In this document: positions 16,684 through 26,676 of the stretch, in pieces | How positions within the stretch are numbered: the first letter of the stretch is position 1 | Layout: each line of letters opens with the position of its first letter | The notes under the pieces: generated by a model | Told to the model about the DNA's origin: nothing | Database searches by the model: none | Seen by the model: only the letters and a program-made list of their open reading frames with translations | Program-made: the position numbers and the translations under genes | From: PNON01 sp964387025 | GTDB lineage: Bacteria; Chloroflexota; Anaerolineae; Anaerolineales; Anaerolineaceae | Direction: 5' to 3' | DNA: 64,000 nucleotides | Assembly: GCA_964387025.1 (NCBI GenBank) | Contig: CAYLUZ010000001.1 | Span: 434,001 to 498,000, forward strand

Positions 16684-18006
16684 ATGACAGACAATATCAA
16701 AGAACAATTATTAAAGAAATTAATAGATAGAACCGCAGTTGTCGCAGTGGTTGGGCTCGGTTATGTAGGCCTGCCACTGGTAGTGGTTTTCGGAAATGCC
16801 GGTTACAAAGTGATCGGAATTGATACCGACCAACGCAAAGTTGACCTGTTAAACAAGGGAATATCCTATATCCAGGACGTGCCAACAGCAGATGTGAAGC
16901 GATTGGTGGATGCCGGATTGTTGACTGCGACCACTGATTTTTCCGCACTTCGGGACGTCCAGGCTGTCAGCATTTGCGTGCCGACGCCGTTAAAGAAAAC
17001 CGGCGACCCCGACCTTTCTTTTATTGTGAATGCCACTAATGACCTGGCGAAGAATGTTCACAAAGGTATGGTCGTGACGCTTGAATCCACCACCTATCCC
17101 GGGACTACCAGGGAATTGATCCTGCCGAGGTTGAGCGAATGCTGCGAGTTGAAAGCCGGCGAGGATTTCTTCCTGGCGTTTTCACCGGAACGGGTCGACC
17201 CAGGCAGAAAAGATTGGACCACGTACAACACTCCCAAGGTGGTAGGTGGAATCACTGCTGATTGCAGTGAAGTGGCAGCCACCTGGTATCAACAGGCGCT
17301 CAAGACGGTCATTCAAGTCAGTTCGGCTGAGGTCGCAGAGATGACCAAGCTGCTGGAAAATACATTCAGGATGATCAATATTGGCCTTGTGAATGAGCTG
17401 GCCATCATCTGCAACCGGCTGGGTGTGGACGTATGGGAAGTGATCGAAGCCGCCGGCACCAAACCATTCGGCTTCATGAAATTCACTCCGGGACCGGGAT
17501 TGGGGGGACACTGCATCCCGATCGACCCGCTATATCTGTCCTGGAAGATGAAATCGCTCAATTACAATGCGCGCTTTATTGAACTTGCATCTGAGATCAA
17601 TACGAATATGCCGCGTTTCGTTGTCACCCGGGTGCAGGATGCGCTGAACGACCTATCAAAACCGCTGAAAGGCAGCCGGATCCTGGTTCTGGGTGCTTCA
17701 TATAAACCGGATATCGACGACCTGCGCGAAAGCCCTGCCCTGGATGTGATCGGATTATTAATGGCCAAAGGCGCGATAGTTGAGTATCATGACCCGTACA
17801 TTCCGGTATTAAAACATGACTCATGGGAAAAGAAATCCGTACCTGATCTTAAAAAGGCAGTAAAAGAGATGGATTGTGTGGTCATCGTCACCAACCATTC
17901 GCAGTATGACTACAAAATGATCCTGGATAACGCCGCTCTGATAGTGGATACCCGGAATGCACTGGGAAAGATCGGCAAGGGAAATAAGAAGGTTGTGAGG
18001 CTCTAA
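16684..18006 (+). CDS. Nucleotide-sugar dehydrogenase (UDP-GlcNAc/UDP-ManNAc 6-dehydrogenase type)
   Basis: A UDP-sugar C6 dehydrogenase of 440 aa that oxidises the C6 alcohol to a carboxylate with two NAD+. It has Rossmann VVGLGYVGLPL (about 21-31), ESTTYPGTT, FSPERVDPG (typical of the WbpA/WecC branch rather than Ugd) and the catalytic Cys277 in GGHCIPIDP. A C-terminal domain with VLGASYKPDIDDLRESPAL follows. The product is most likely a UDP-N-acetylhexosaminuronic acid. The gene begins the polysaccharide locus, and its stop overlaps the epimerase start by one base, so the pair probably act in sequence. Confidence 0.9.
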   Translation: MTDNIKEQLLKKLIDRTAVVAVVGLGYVGLPLVVVFGNAGYKVIGIDTDQRKVDLLNKGISYIQDVPTADVKRLVDAGLLTATTDFSALRDVQAVSICVPTPLKKTGDPDLSFIVNATNDLAKNVHKGMVVTLESTTYPGTTRELILPRLSECCELKAGEDFFLAFSPERVDPGRKDWTTYNTPKVVGGITADCSEVAATWYQQALKTVIQVSSAEVAEMTKLLENTFRMINIGLVNELAIICNRLGVDVWEVIEAAGTKPFGFMKFTPGPGLGGHCIPIDPLYLSWKMKSLNYNARFIELASEINTNMPRFVVTRVQDALNDLSKPLKGSRILVLGASYKPDIDDLRESPALDVIGLLMAKGAIVEYHDPYIPVLKHDSWEKKSVPDLKKAVKEMDCVVIVTNHSQYDYKMILDNAALIVDTRNALGKIGKGNKKVVRL

Positions 18007-18983
18007 TGTTCAGATACATTGTTACCGGTGCGGCTGGTTTCATCGCCGCGAGGGTGGTTGAAAAGCTGCTGGAAGCCGGGCATACAGTTGTCGGCGTAGA
18101 CAATTTGAATAATGCTTACGACGTCCGGTTAAAAGAATGGCGGCTGGAGAGATTGCAAAAACTCCCGGGATTCCTGTTTGTACGGGAAGACATTTCGGAT
18201 AAGAAGATCATTCCGATGCTCAAGGAGCATGCCAGGGATTGTGCCGCGGTCATCAATTTGGCTGCCAGGGCGGGAGTTCGATCCAGCGTCAGCGATCCAT
18301 GGATCTATTATCAGACAAATGTTGACGGCGCTTTGAATATGCTGGAGTGCTGCAAGCAGTACGGCATCCCGAAATTTGTACAGGCGTCCTCCTCCAGCGT
18401 GTACGGCGATAATAACCCGATGCCATATCGGGAGGATGCCAATACAGACCTGCCGCTGCAGCCTTATGCCGCATCCAAGAAGGCTTCAGAGGTCCTGAGC
18501 TACACGTACCATTATTTACATGGACTGGATGTGACCCTCTTTCGGTATTTTACAGTTTATGGGCCGGCCGCTCGTCCGGATATGGCCATGTTCCGTTTTG
18601 CCCAGTGGATCACGGAGGGAAAGATGGTAAAAATTAACGGCACCGGAAACCAAACCCGCGGATTTACTTATGTGGATGATATTGCCCGGGGTACGATCCA
18701 AGGTCTGAAACCGGTTGGATACGAGATCATCAATCTTGGCGGGCATGAACAGATCTCCATGAATGACCTTGTCCATTTGTTTGAGCAAAAAACAGGTCAA
18801 AAAGCCAGGTTGGATTACCAGCCCATCCATAAGGCGGACGCCCAGGCGAATTGGGCAGATTCCAGTAAAGCAATTGATCTGCTTGAATGGAAACCACAGG
18901 TATCGCTGGATGAAGGCGTTTCCAGGTTGGTTGACTGGTATCGTAAAGAACGGACCTGGGCCAGCCAGGTGTTAACTGAATGA
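18006..18983 (+). CDS. NAD-dependent nucleotide-sugar epimerase (UDP-glucuronate/UDP-GlcNAc(A) 4-epimerase-like)
   Basis: An extended SDR enzyme of 325 aa. The cofactor motif is TGAAGFIAARV (the usual GFIG is GFIA). The DNLN segment binds the NAD ribose, catalytic Ser residues are in ASSSSVYG, and Tyr154-x3-Lys158 lies in PYAASK. FRYFTVYGPAARPDMAMFRF is characteristic of the UDP-glucuronate epimerase and WbpP-like branch. Following a hexosaminuronate-type dehydrogenase by a one-base overlap, it probably 4-epimerises that product, for example to a GalNAcA-type sugar (inference). The 3' end overlaps the flippase gene. Confidence 0.87.
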   Translation: MFRYIVTGAAGFIAARVVEKLLEAGHTVVGVDNLNNAYDVRLKEWRLERLQKLPGFLFVREDISDKKIIPMLKEHARDCAAVINLAARAGVRSSVSDPWIYYQTNVDGALNMLECCKQYGIPKFVQASSSSVYGDNNPMPYREDANTDLPLQPYAASKKASEVLSYTYHYLHGLDVTLFRYFTVYGPAARPDMAMFRFAQWITEGKMVKINGTGNQTRGFTYVDDIARGTIQGLKPVGYEIINLGGHEQISMNDLVHLFEQKTGQKARLDYQPIHKADAQANWADSSKAIDLLEWKPQVSLDEGVSRLVDWYRKERTWASQVLTE

Positions 18984-20341
18984 GTTTTTTGTCCCGCCTA
19001 TATCATTCCTGGTCGAAGGATCGATTATTGGGGCGGATCGTCAAGAATTCAGGTTTATTATTCACCAGTAATGTGATCAGTGCTGTTCTCAGTATCCTTA
19101 CCGCCAACCTGCTGGGTGTTGAGCAATTTGGCGCGCTTGGAATCGTGATCAGTTTCGGGTCCAATATCAACCGCCTTCTCTCCTTCCGGATGGGAGATCT
19201 TGTAGTCAGATACCTGGGCGAATTCATGACCAGGAATGAGCTGGATAAAGCTGGGGCACTGGTAAAAGCAGCAGGATTGATGGAAGCGGCAACTTCAATC
19301 CTGGCATATGTTGTGCTTTTAATCGCTGCCCCATTCGGCGCAAAGTATATTGCCCATGACCCAACAACAACCCCGTTATTCTTTTTATATGGTGTCTCCA
19401 TTCTGGGAATGTTGACTACAGAGACTGCAACCGGAGTATTACAGGTCGGCAATCATTTCCGCAGTCAATCCCTGATCAACCTGATCCAGAGTTTGGTGAC
19501 TGCAGGGATCATCTTCTATGCGTATGTTACCCATTCCGGGATCCTGGTTGTTTTGGTAGCCTATCTGGCGGGTAAGCTGGTGGCTGGAATTGGACCGATC
19601 TGGATGGCTCTGGTAAGGTTGAACCAGATGCTCGGGAAAACCTGGTGGAAGGCTTCATTCAAATTGCTGCCGCCATTCAAAGAACTGGCAAGATTTGCAG
19701 TCAGTACTAACCTTAGCGGGACGATCAACATGGTTGTGCGGGATAGCGAATTACTATGGGTCGGGTGGTTGTTTAATACCCAGGTGGCTGGGTATTACAA
19801 GACTGCACTCGCAGTCATCAATTTGTTGATCATGCCGATCAACCCATTCATCAGCACAACCTACCCGGAGATCATCCGTTCCATCACGAACAAGGCCTGG
19901 AGCCAGTTGAAGTCTTTACTGCGGCGGGTAACGTTGATTGCCGGTGGTTGGACAGTTGCAGTGGGAACCTTCCTTATCATTTTTGGCAGGCAACTTTTTT
20001 TCACACCCTGGATCCCATGGAAGGGGCAATTACATGCAATATACAAGGAAGAATTCCTACCATCCCTGCTATTGTTGATCATTTTGATGGTAGGATTTGG
20101 CCTGGCAAATAGTTTATACTGGAACAGGTCATTACTATTGGCTTTCGGAAAACCAGATTATCCATTGAAAGTTGCATTCTGGGCGATGGTTGCCAAAGTT
20201 CTATTGACAGTGACTGTAGTCCCAATACTTGGGTATCAATGGGAAGCGGTATTGTTATCAGTCTATCTAGGTGTGACAGTCATTCTATTAGCCGGAAAAG
20301 GGTTATCGGAAATCAGGAAGGCTGAGGCAGGGTCATTGTGA
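18980..20341 (+). CDS. Wzx-like oligosaccharide flippase
   Basis: A polytopic protein of 453 aa with about 12 to 14 hydrophobic segments, resembling the polysaccharide transporter (MOP/Wzx) family. It has an amphipathic N-terminus followed by LFTSNVISAVLSILTANLLGVEQFG, the usual first-helix signature. It should flip undecaprenyl-linked oligosaccharide repeat units across the inner membrane. It overlaps the epimerase gene by ATGA and the next glycosyltransferase by 4 nt, so these genes form one coupled unit. Confidence 0.85.
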   Translation: MSFLSRLYHSWSKDRLLGRIVKNSGLLFTSNVISAVLSILTANLLGVEQFGALGIVISFGSNINRLLSFRMGDLVVRYLGEFMTRNELDKAGALVKAAGLMEAATSILAYVVLLIAAPFGAKYIAHDPTTTPLFFLYGVSILGMLTTETATGVLQVGNHFRSQSLINLIQSLVTAGIIFYAYVTHSGILVVLVAYLAGKLVAGIGPIWMALVRLNQMLGKTWWKASFKLLPPFKELARFAVSTNLSGTINMVVRDSELLWVGWLFNTQVAGYYKTALAVINLLIMPINPFISTTYPEIIRSITNKAWSQLKSLLRRVTLIAGGWTVAVGTFLIIFGRQLFFTPWIPWKGQLHAIYKEEFLPSLLLLIILMVGFGLANSLYWNRSLLLAFGKPDYPLKVAFWAMVAKVLLTVTVVPILGYQWEAVLLSVYLGVTVILLAGKGLSEIRKAEAGSL

Positions 20342-21471
20342 GAATTGCCTGTATCTCCACATCTCTTATTCCTTCAAATACTGCAAACAGTATCCAGGTG
20401 ATGAAGGTTTGTGAGGCGATGACAGAACTTGGCCACCAGGTGCATTTATGGGTGCCAGGGATTGCCGCTGTCCCATTTGAGAAGATGATACAGCTTTACG
20501 GCCTGAAAAATAAATTCGTAGTATCCTGGCTGCGTTCCTTTAAAAGCTTTAAAAGATATGATTTTGCCGTCTCATCCCTTAGTGCTGCTTCTGTATGGAA
20601 GGCGGAATTAATCTACACCTGGCTGCCGCAGGCTGCCTGGGGCGGGTTGACTTTTTTGAAGAAACCGGCAGTTCTGGAAATGCATGATCGGGCAAGCGGT
20701 AAGTTCGGACTCTACTGGTTGAAAAAGTTCCTGAATTCTGATCACAAAAAAGAACTGGTAGTCGTTTCCAGAGCGTTAAAAGAAGCTTTGGAGACTCAGA
20801 TTTCAGCACAAATTTCCGAAAATGGAGTGGTGATTGCTCCAAATGGGGTGGATCTGAAACGCTATGAAATCATTCCGGATTGCTATTTTGCCCGTCAATC
20901 TTTGAATTTGAAACAAAAATTCACTATTGGTTATACCGGCCATTTCTATGCGGGGAGAGGGATCGAAATCCTTTTTAACCTGGCGGAAGCGTATCCTGAA
21001 GTACAATTCCTTTGGATCGGCGGCCGGGAGAATGAACTGGAAGAGGTTCGGCGCAGGTTGGATCAGGAGCAATTACTGAATGTAGTTCTCACCGGGTTTG
21101 TGGATAATTCGCAAATTGGAAACTACCAGGCTGCATGTGAGATCCTGCTGATGCCATATGAAAAAGCGATCGCAGGCAGCAGTGGCGGCAACTCTGTGGA
21201 TATTTGCAGCCCCATGAAAATGTTTGAATATATGGCCGCCGGTAGAGCGATCATCAGCAGTGACTTACCGGTCCTACATGAAATCCTTGACCAGGAGTCG
21301 GTTTTGTTTTGTCCGCCCGAAGATGCATCAGCATGGATACAGGCGGTTGGTGACCTGATTGCAGATCCTTTGAAGAGAAATTCAATTGCCAGTCACTCAA
21401 AAGATAAAATTCAAAATTACTCCATTATCAACAGACAAAAAATGATCCTGGAATTCCTGAGTGAGAAATAA
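20338..21471 (+). CDS. GT4-type glycosyltransferase
   Basis: A GT-B glycosyltransferase of 377 aa. The N-terminal domain begins RIACISTSLIPSNTANSIQVMKVCEAM. The C-terminal nucleotide-binding half has GYTGHFYAGRGIEIL, WIGG and the donor-site region CSPMKMFEYMAAGRAIISSDLPVLHEIL. It starts at GTG 20338 overlapping the flippase stop. The probable role is adding one hexose to the lipid-linked repeat unit in the cytosol; donor and acceptor are unknown. Confidence 0.87.
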   Translation: MRIACISTSLIPSNTANSIQVMKVCEAMTELGHQVHLWVPGIAAVPFEKMIQLYGLKNKFVVSWLRSFKSFKRYDFAVSSLSAASVWKAELIYTWLPQAAWGGLTFLKKPAVLEMHDRASGKFGLYWLKKFLNSDHKKELVVVSRALKEALETQISAQISENGVVIAPNGVDLKRYEIIPDCYFARQSLNLKQKFTIGYTGHFYAGRGIEILFNLAEAYPEVQFLWIGGRENELEEVRRRLDQEQLLNVVLTGFVDNSQIGNYQAACEILLMPYEKAIAGSSGGNSVDICSPMKMFEYMAAGRAIISSDLPVLHEILDQESVLFCPPEDASAWIQAVGDLIADPLKRNSIASHSKDKIQNYSIINRQKMILEFLSEK

Positions 21472-21477
21472 ACTGCA

Positions 21478-23091
21478 ATGAAAAAATATTTTAACCTGAA
21501 GGTCTTTCTACTTATTGGTGCCAGCATCGCCCTGGGGGGATTGATCACAGTATTAATGGACCAGAAAAATCGGCTGTTTGGGTGGCTTATTACCAGCCTA
21601 TTGCTTGGCTTGAGTTTTTTCGTCTTATTCCTCCTTTTTAGAAAAGCCGGCTCTGCCAGGTTACTGGGATGGATGATGGTAGTTGCCTTTTTCCTGCGGC
21701 TGGGTTTGGGGATCACTTTGATGAAAGCCCTGCCAGTCGTCGGTTATGACACCGAACAACAAAAGGCAGGCTATGTGTTTTATGATGCATTCCGGCGGGA
21801 ATGGCAGGCAATGGATATTGCCAGATCTGATAAACCGATCCTCTCCGTTTTTTCTAAAAAATATGCAACCGATCAGTATGGCGGATACCTGGGATTGAGC
21901 GTTTTTGTTTACCGTGTTCTCTCCGGAGGAGATTATCGCCCGCACCTGATGTTGATCCTATCTGCGCTTGCGGCAGCCATGGGAGTGCCATTTCTCTGGA
22001 TGATATTATCCCGTTTGAAAACTGGTACGGGTTCCTGGCATAAATTTGCCGGGTGGTGGTATGTTTTATACCCCCAAGCTGTCCTATTAGGTGCATCCCA
22101 AATGCGGGAACCTTTCCTAATCACATTTGTCACGATCGTTTTTTGGGCAGCAGCTGAGTGGCAATATTCAGGTATAAAAGCGAGCTGGGCATGGTTGTTA
22201 ACCGGATTACTTGGCATGCTATTAATATCGCCGGGGGTTGCTTTGCTTAGCCTGATCATTCTTGCCGTTTGGATCTGGCTTGACCGCAGCAAAAGAAATA
22301 TTCCATGGTGGATTTTCCCGGTTGTATTGGGAATTATCATAATCGCAACAACACTAATGGCATATGGAGTGGCACGACAGGAACACTTTTCCAAAGATTC
22401 TCCCATCGAAATTGTCCTCAATTGGTTCAAAAACGCTGCAGCCTGGGATGTAAATCTAGCCCAAGAAGCTTCCGGCCGCCTGGAGTTCATATTTAAATAC
22501 ATCCCAGAATGGTCGCAGTTGCCATTTATTATTACTTATGGAATTCTTCAACCCGTCCTTCCAGCAACGATCATGGATACTTCTGTCTGGATTTGGCGTT
22601 TGATTACAACGTATCTTGCATTTGGATGGTATTTGCTTTTACCGTTAATTGTTTACGGGTCGGTTTCTGCGTTTTTTGAACTTGAAAAGTCTACCAGAAA
22701 TAAAATGCTTTGGCTGGCTTTAGTTATCTGGACCTGGATCATTATATGTTCCACTAGGGCAGGTGGTGACATGTGGGATAACCCCCGCTACCGCACGATC
22801 ATCCTTGTATTTATGGTAGTATTTGCTGCCTGGGCATGGGAAAGAGCGAAGATTCAAAGTTTTATCTGGCTGAAACGGATTGTCTTAGTGGAAGGCATCT
22901 TCTTATTATTCTTCATGCAGTGGTATGCCGCCAGGTATTATCGGATCTTTTTGAAATTGCCATTCTTTATAATGGTTGGATGGATTCTTGGATTATCAGG
23001 GGTGGTGGTCATAGGCGGGTGGGTAAAGGATAAAATATTCAACTCAAGAAATAACATTCTCCATAAGGTTCCAAAACATGAGAAACAATGA
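21478..23091 (+). CDS. Polytopic membrane protein, GT-C glycosyltransferase-like (1)
   Basis: A 537-aa protein with about 12 hydrophobic segments. A soluble loop after the third contains VVGYDTEQQKAG, where the acidic residue sits as in GT-C enzymes that use polyprenyl-phosphate sugars. FAGWWYVLYPQAVLLGASQMREPFL resembles segments in bacterial ArnT/PMT-like and polymerase-like proteins. It may transfer a sugar or polymerise repeat units on the outer face, and Wzy function cannot be excluded. It follows the GT4 gene by 6 nt and overlaps the next gene by 14 nt. Confidence 0.7.
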   Translation: MKKYFNLKVFLLIGASIALGGLITVLMDQKNRLFGWLITSLLLGLSFFVLFLLFRKAGSARLLGWMMVVAFFLRLGLGITLMKALPVVGYDTEQQKAGYVFYDAFRREWQAMDIARSDKPILSVFSKKYATDQYGGYLGLSVFVYRVLSGGDYRPHLMLILSALAAAMGVPFLWMILSRLKTGTGSWHKFAGWWYVLYPQAVLLGASQMREPFLITFVTIVFWAAAEWQYSGIKASWAWLLTGLLGMLLISPGVALLSLIILAVWIWLDRSKRNIPWWIFPVVLGIIIIATTLMAYGVARQEHFSKDSPIEIVLNWFKNAAAWDVNLAQEASGRLEFIFKYIPEWSQLPFIITYGILQPVLPATIMDTSVWIWRLITTYLAFGWYLLLPLIVYGSVSAFFELEKSTRNKMLWLALVIWTWIIICSTRAGGDMWDNPRYRTIILVFMVVFAAWAWERAKIQSFIWLKRIVLVEGIFLLFFMQWYAARYYRIFLKLPFFIMVGWILGLSGVVVIGGWVKDKIFNSRNNILHKVPKHEKQ

Positions 23092-24982
23092 AAAGCAACC
23101 TCAACAATTAATAGATGATATTAGGAAGTTACTTATAAACAACCAAATATTTGCAATAATTTTTGGTCTCGTCGGAATTCTTACCTACTTCTATATTGCC
23201 ATCCAATATGCACATAATAAATTATCCTTCCTGGATGAAGGCTTGTTATTGTTCAAAGGATATTTATTTTCTACCGGCCAATTTACCCCCTACGCAGATT
23301 TTGGTGTTCGAACAAACCAATTACCTTTAGCATTCCTAATTCCCGGGCAAATTCAGGAATGGTTTGGACCTGGTTTACAAACTGGAAGATATTTTTCAAT
23401 TTTCCTGTCAATATTGATGCTAGTTGGGTTATGGCTGACTGTAAAAAAATTAGCAGGAATCTGGTGGGCAACAGGAGCTGTTTGGGCATACGCCCTTAAT
23501 CCCGCTTCTATTAAGATTTATACCATAGCCATTTCGCAAGGTAGTATTGCGTTCATGTTCGTTTGGTTATTATTCTTTAGCCTCAATGAAAAGCAATCTT
23601 TATGGAAGACTGGGATTGCAGGATTGATAACCTCAGTAATGGTACTAACTAGATTAAATATGATCATCGTGTTTCCTTTGCTTGCGCTGTACTTTTGGTG
23701 GCGGAATGGGTTTAAACATGCATTGGTCTATTTTTTAAGTGGATTAATAATTCTGGCCATCGGCCATGCTATATTCTGGCCTGGAATTCTCCAGGTTTGG
23801 GCTGGTTGGCTTCCGAAATCGATAACGCCATTTCTTGATCCCTGGCGAAAAAACACCGACGGTGTTTCTCTTCAATACCTGCTACCGACAAAAGCGGATC
23901 CTTTTATGGAAAGATTTACAAACTTCTGGCAGGTTATTCGGCTTCACTTCGCGGGTGCCTTTGGGGCAATTGCCGCTGCTTTACTTTTTCCAAAGATTAG
24001 TGATTGGCATAATGAATGGAAGCGTAAAACAGCATTATTTCTAACAGTACTTTTCTTCATACTATTTATTTTTCATCTATATGTCACATTTGGAATGGAT
24101 TACTGCGTTTCATGTATTATTTTATATACATCATTCTTTGACTTTACAGGAATGATAGCATTTGTTCTTGTTGTGATGTCGTTAAATTGGAATTACCCTC
24201 CTTGGCGTAAAACATTTATGGTCATTGTTGGGTGTTTATCCTTATTAGGAATGGTTTATACAGCCATTGAAGATTTTATCCGGCCCTTGATGCAGCAGAG
24301 TGATGACAGTATATTAAAACTGGGGAGTGGGTTGTTTTCAGGTGTTATAAAACTAGTGCAAGATCTATTTGGAATAAGGTATTATCCTGCACTTCGTATC
24401 GTAACTTTTGGAGTAATAATTGCAGGCATAGTTCTCTTGATTATTGGTTATTTTATTCTATTCCATAAAAAATCCAATACTTGGGGATATAAAATTGACC
24501 CTCCTCGAGCGATAGTATTATTTATGTGTTTAGGACTAGTTTTATCGCCGACAAAACTATTTGGACTTGGAAATAATTTTTTCGATTGTAAGGGTGATGT
24601 AATTAAAGCATATGAAGACGCAGGCGCATCGATAATGAAACAAATTCCTCAGGGAGCATCTGTGTTTTGGGAAGGCAGATCGTCTGCAATTTTCCTTTAT
24701 TTACCAGGAATAATATTTTATCCGCCACAATTGAATCATATTCACAGTTATTTTCAAGGAGGTGATGATACTCAACTTTTAAGGCTGGGCCGGTATAACG
24801 ATCATCTTGCAAGTAAATGGTTTGGGGAAGCAGATTTTATCCTAATGGAGAAAGAGTGGATGAAAAAGTGGCAAACAGAAACACTGAATAGCGGTATATT
24901 TAAAAAAATTGGTCCAGACTTACGGCTGGGACAATGTGATTCTGCGGGAAATCTGCAACTTTACCAGCGAATTTCACCGTAA
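23078..24982 (+). CDS. Polytopic membrane protein, GT-C glycosyltransferase-like (2)
   Basis: A 634-aa protein with 11 to 13 hydrophobic segments and a C-terminal soluble part of about 120 residues. The first periplasmic loop reads LSFLDEGLLLFKGY, with Asp-Glu in the position used by GT-C/ArnT-type enzymes for the acceptor or catalytic acid. YADFGVRTNQLPLAFLIPG follows. It probably transfers a sugar from a polyprenyl phosphate carrier. Its start lies inside the 3' end of the preceding gene. AT content rises here relative to the genes before it. Confidence 0.7.
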   Translation: MRNNEKQPQQLIDDIRKLLINNQIFAIIFGLVGILTYFYIAIQYAHNKLSFLDEGLLLFKGYLFSTGQFTPYADFGVRTNQLPLAFLIPGQIQEWFGPGLQTGRYFSIFLSILMLVGLWLTVKKLAGIWWATGAVWAYALNPASIKIYTIAISQGSIAFMFVWLLFFSLNEKQSLWKTGIAGLITSVMVLTRLNMIIVFPLLALYFWWRNGFKHALVYFLSGLIILAIGHAIFWPGILQVWAGWLPKSITPFLDPWRKNTDGVSLQYLLPTKADPFMERFTNFWQVIRLHFAGAFGAIAAALLFPKISDWHNEWKRKTALFLTVLFFILFIFHLYVTFGMDYCVSCIILYTSFFDFTGMIAFVLVVMSLNWNYPPWRKTFMVIVGCLSLLGMVYTAIEDFIRPLMQQSDDSILKLGSGLFSGVIKLVQDLFGIRYYPALRIVTFGVIIAGIVLLIIGYFILFHKKSNTWGYKIDPPRAIVLFMCLGLVLSPTKLFGLGNNFFDCKGDVIKAYEDAGASIMKQIPQGASVFWEGRSSAIFLYLPGIIFYPPQLNHIHSYFQGGDDTQLLRLGRYNDHLASKWFGEADFILMEKEWMKKWQTETLNSGIFKKIGPDLRLGQCDSAGNLQLYQRISP

Positions 24983-25000
24983 ATCAGACGATACATTCTC

Positions 25001-25009
25001 TGTTAGAAT
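25001..25009 (+). promoter_or_regulatory. Extended -10 promoter of sulfatase-like gene A
   Basis: TGTTAGAAT matches the extended -10 consensus. It ends six bases before ATG 25016, again predicting a leaderless transcript. No Shine-Dalgarno lies before that ATG. Confidence 0.55.
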
Positions 25010-25015
25010 CACACA

Positions 25016-26587
25016 ATGATAGCAATGAAAAACATAAATAAATTCCCTTTCCATCCGTTTCTTCTGGCAATTTACCCGGTCCTGGCTCTGCTATCCTTTA
25101 ATATTGATCAGGTGGGAGTATGGGTTGTCTGGAGATCACTCTTAATTGTGATCAGTGCGGCTATTATTCTTTCAAGTATTCTGGCGTTAGCAATAAAACC
25201 CTTTCAAAAAGCCGCGATAATTTCATCCTTCACTTTGGTTCTTTTTTTCTCTTATGGGCAAGTTCATGAGCTATTATTAAATTCCAAGGATTTATTATTT
25301 GAAATTAGCCACCATAAATACCTTGGAGCGATCTTTTTAATTATTTTTGTAATCGGCATTATAACGATCATCCGAAAGATCCATCAATTTCAAACGATAA
25401 CCACCACAGTAAATATAATTTCGGCAGCTATTTTAATATTAACGATCATCCCAATAATAAATTATTCATACAATCTGCAAAAAACCAAGAATAATCTCCC
25501 CGGTAAGGAAACTACAGACATCAGCTTCAACGGTGATACAAAGGATATCCCAGATATTTACTATATCATTCTCGATTCATATACCCGGGCAGATTCATTG
25601 CAACAGGACTTCAATTATGATAATTCGCCATTTATAGCAGAACTCCAAAAGCTAGGTTTTGTTGTCTCCAGTTGCAGTAGAAGCAATTATGGATTTACTG
25701 AAGTCTCCATGGCCTCCGCATTAAACTTGAATTATTTGTCGGATTTAAGCCCAAAAATGCAGGCTGGGAATAGCGACCTCACCGTAGCCACCGCAATAAT
25801 TCAAAACAATTATCTCAGAAGGCAGCTGAAGAATATTGGATATAAAATCGTGGCATTTGAGACAGGTTATGATTGGAATCAATGGACAGATGCCGACCTG
25901 TATTTGACACCGAATAAAAACCCATTATCAATGGCAGAACTGCAACCATTTGAAAAAATGTTAATTCGGAGTACCGGTCTCAGGCTTTTAGCCGATACCA
26001 ATAAAAATTTCCTTTCCGGAGCAGTAAGTACATTAAAATTAACCCATCATGAACCGCATGTAAAAAGAACCATGTTTATTCTAAGTTGGCTGGAAAAGAT
26101 GCCATCCATTTCAGGACCGAAATTTATATATGCACATATCAACGTTCCACATATTCCATTTATATTTAAACCGGATGGCAGCCTGGTGGATGACCCGAAT
26201 TTTTATCGTGGTCCACAAGATTACCCGGTAAATGAGCAATATTTTAAAGAAGGGTATATCAAACAGATTCAATTCTTGAATAACCGGATTCCTGAAATAG
26301 CCAGACAAATTATTGAGAATACAGACAGACCTGTTATCATCGTCATACAAGGTGATCATGGAATAAGAGATGATAACCGACTGGAGATATTAAATGCCAT
26401 ATATTTCTCCGGAGGCAAAGTGAATATTGATAAGGCATTGACCCCTGTCAATACCTTTAGAACCATATTCAATCAATTCTTTAATGGAAAATATCAAATC
26501 TTGGAAAATCATAGTTATTTATCCACTTATGAACTTCCATATGACTTGACATCTGTCCCGGAAATTATGCCGGGCTGTATAAAATAA
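25016..26587 (+). CDS. Membrane-anchored sulfatase/phosphoethanolamine-transferase-like protein A
   Basis: A 523-aa protein with about four or five N-terminal membrane segments (to about residue 155) and a periplasmic alkaline-phosphatase-superfamily domain. The metal site begins YYIILDSYTR. The conserved SCSRSNYGFTEVSMAS segment holds a Thr in the place of the usual nucleophile of LTA synthase-type enzymes. His residues occur in HINVPHIPF, and VIQGDHG gives the last Asp-His pair. It ends in a PGC motif shared with its paralogue at 50693-52243. It may add or remove a phospho-substituent on surface glycan; the substrate is unknown. ATG 25025 is an alternative start. Confidence 0.75.
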   Translation: MIAMKNINKFPFHPFLLAIYPVLALLSFNIDQVGVWVVWRSLLIVISAAIILSSILALAIKPFQKAAIISSFTLVLFFSYGQVHELLLNSKDLLFEISHHKYLGAIFLIIFVIGIITIIRKIHQFQTITTTVNIISAAILILTIIPIINYSYNLQKTKNNLPGKETTDISFNGDTKDIPDIYYIILDSYTRADSLQQDFNYDNSPFIAELQKLGFVVSSCSRSNYGFTEVSMASALNLNYLSDLSPKMQAGNSDLTVATAIIQNNYLRRQLKNIGYKIVAFETGYDWNQWTDADLYLTPNKNPLSMAELQPFEKMLIRSTGLRLLADTNKNFLSGAVSTLKLTHHEPHVKRTMFILSWLEKMPSISGPKFIYAHINVPHIPFIFKPDGSLVDDPNFYRGPQDYPVNEQYFKEGYIKQIQFLNNRIPEIARQIIENTDRPVIIVIQGDHGIRDDNRLEILNAIYFSGGKVNIDKALTPVNTFRTIFNQFFNGKYQILENHSYLSTYELPYDLTSVPEIMPGCIK

Positions 26588-26592
26588 CCCTC

Positions 26593-26612
26593 GATCAAAG
26601 GAAGGTTTGATC
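26593..26612. other. Short hairpin after sulfatase-like gene A
   Basis: A 7-bp perfect stem GATCAAA/TTTGATC with a six-base loop lies six bases after the stop codon. There is no T-run, so it is not a convincing intrinsic terminator; it may protect the 3' end of the mRNA. Confidence 0.4.
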
Positions 26613-26676
26613 AAGCGCGATCTTGAGCTTCAATATGGTTAGCAAGGTTGTGATTTACCCGGAATAAGAGGAAAAC

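Noticed and set aside
21933..22502. A 189-codon antisense frame inside the 21478 membrane gene
   Set aside because: It overlaps a coherent multi-helix protein gene that is coupled to its neighbours, and no domain is visible in the antisense product.
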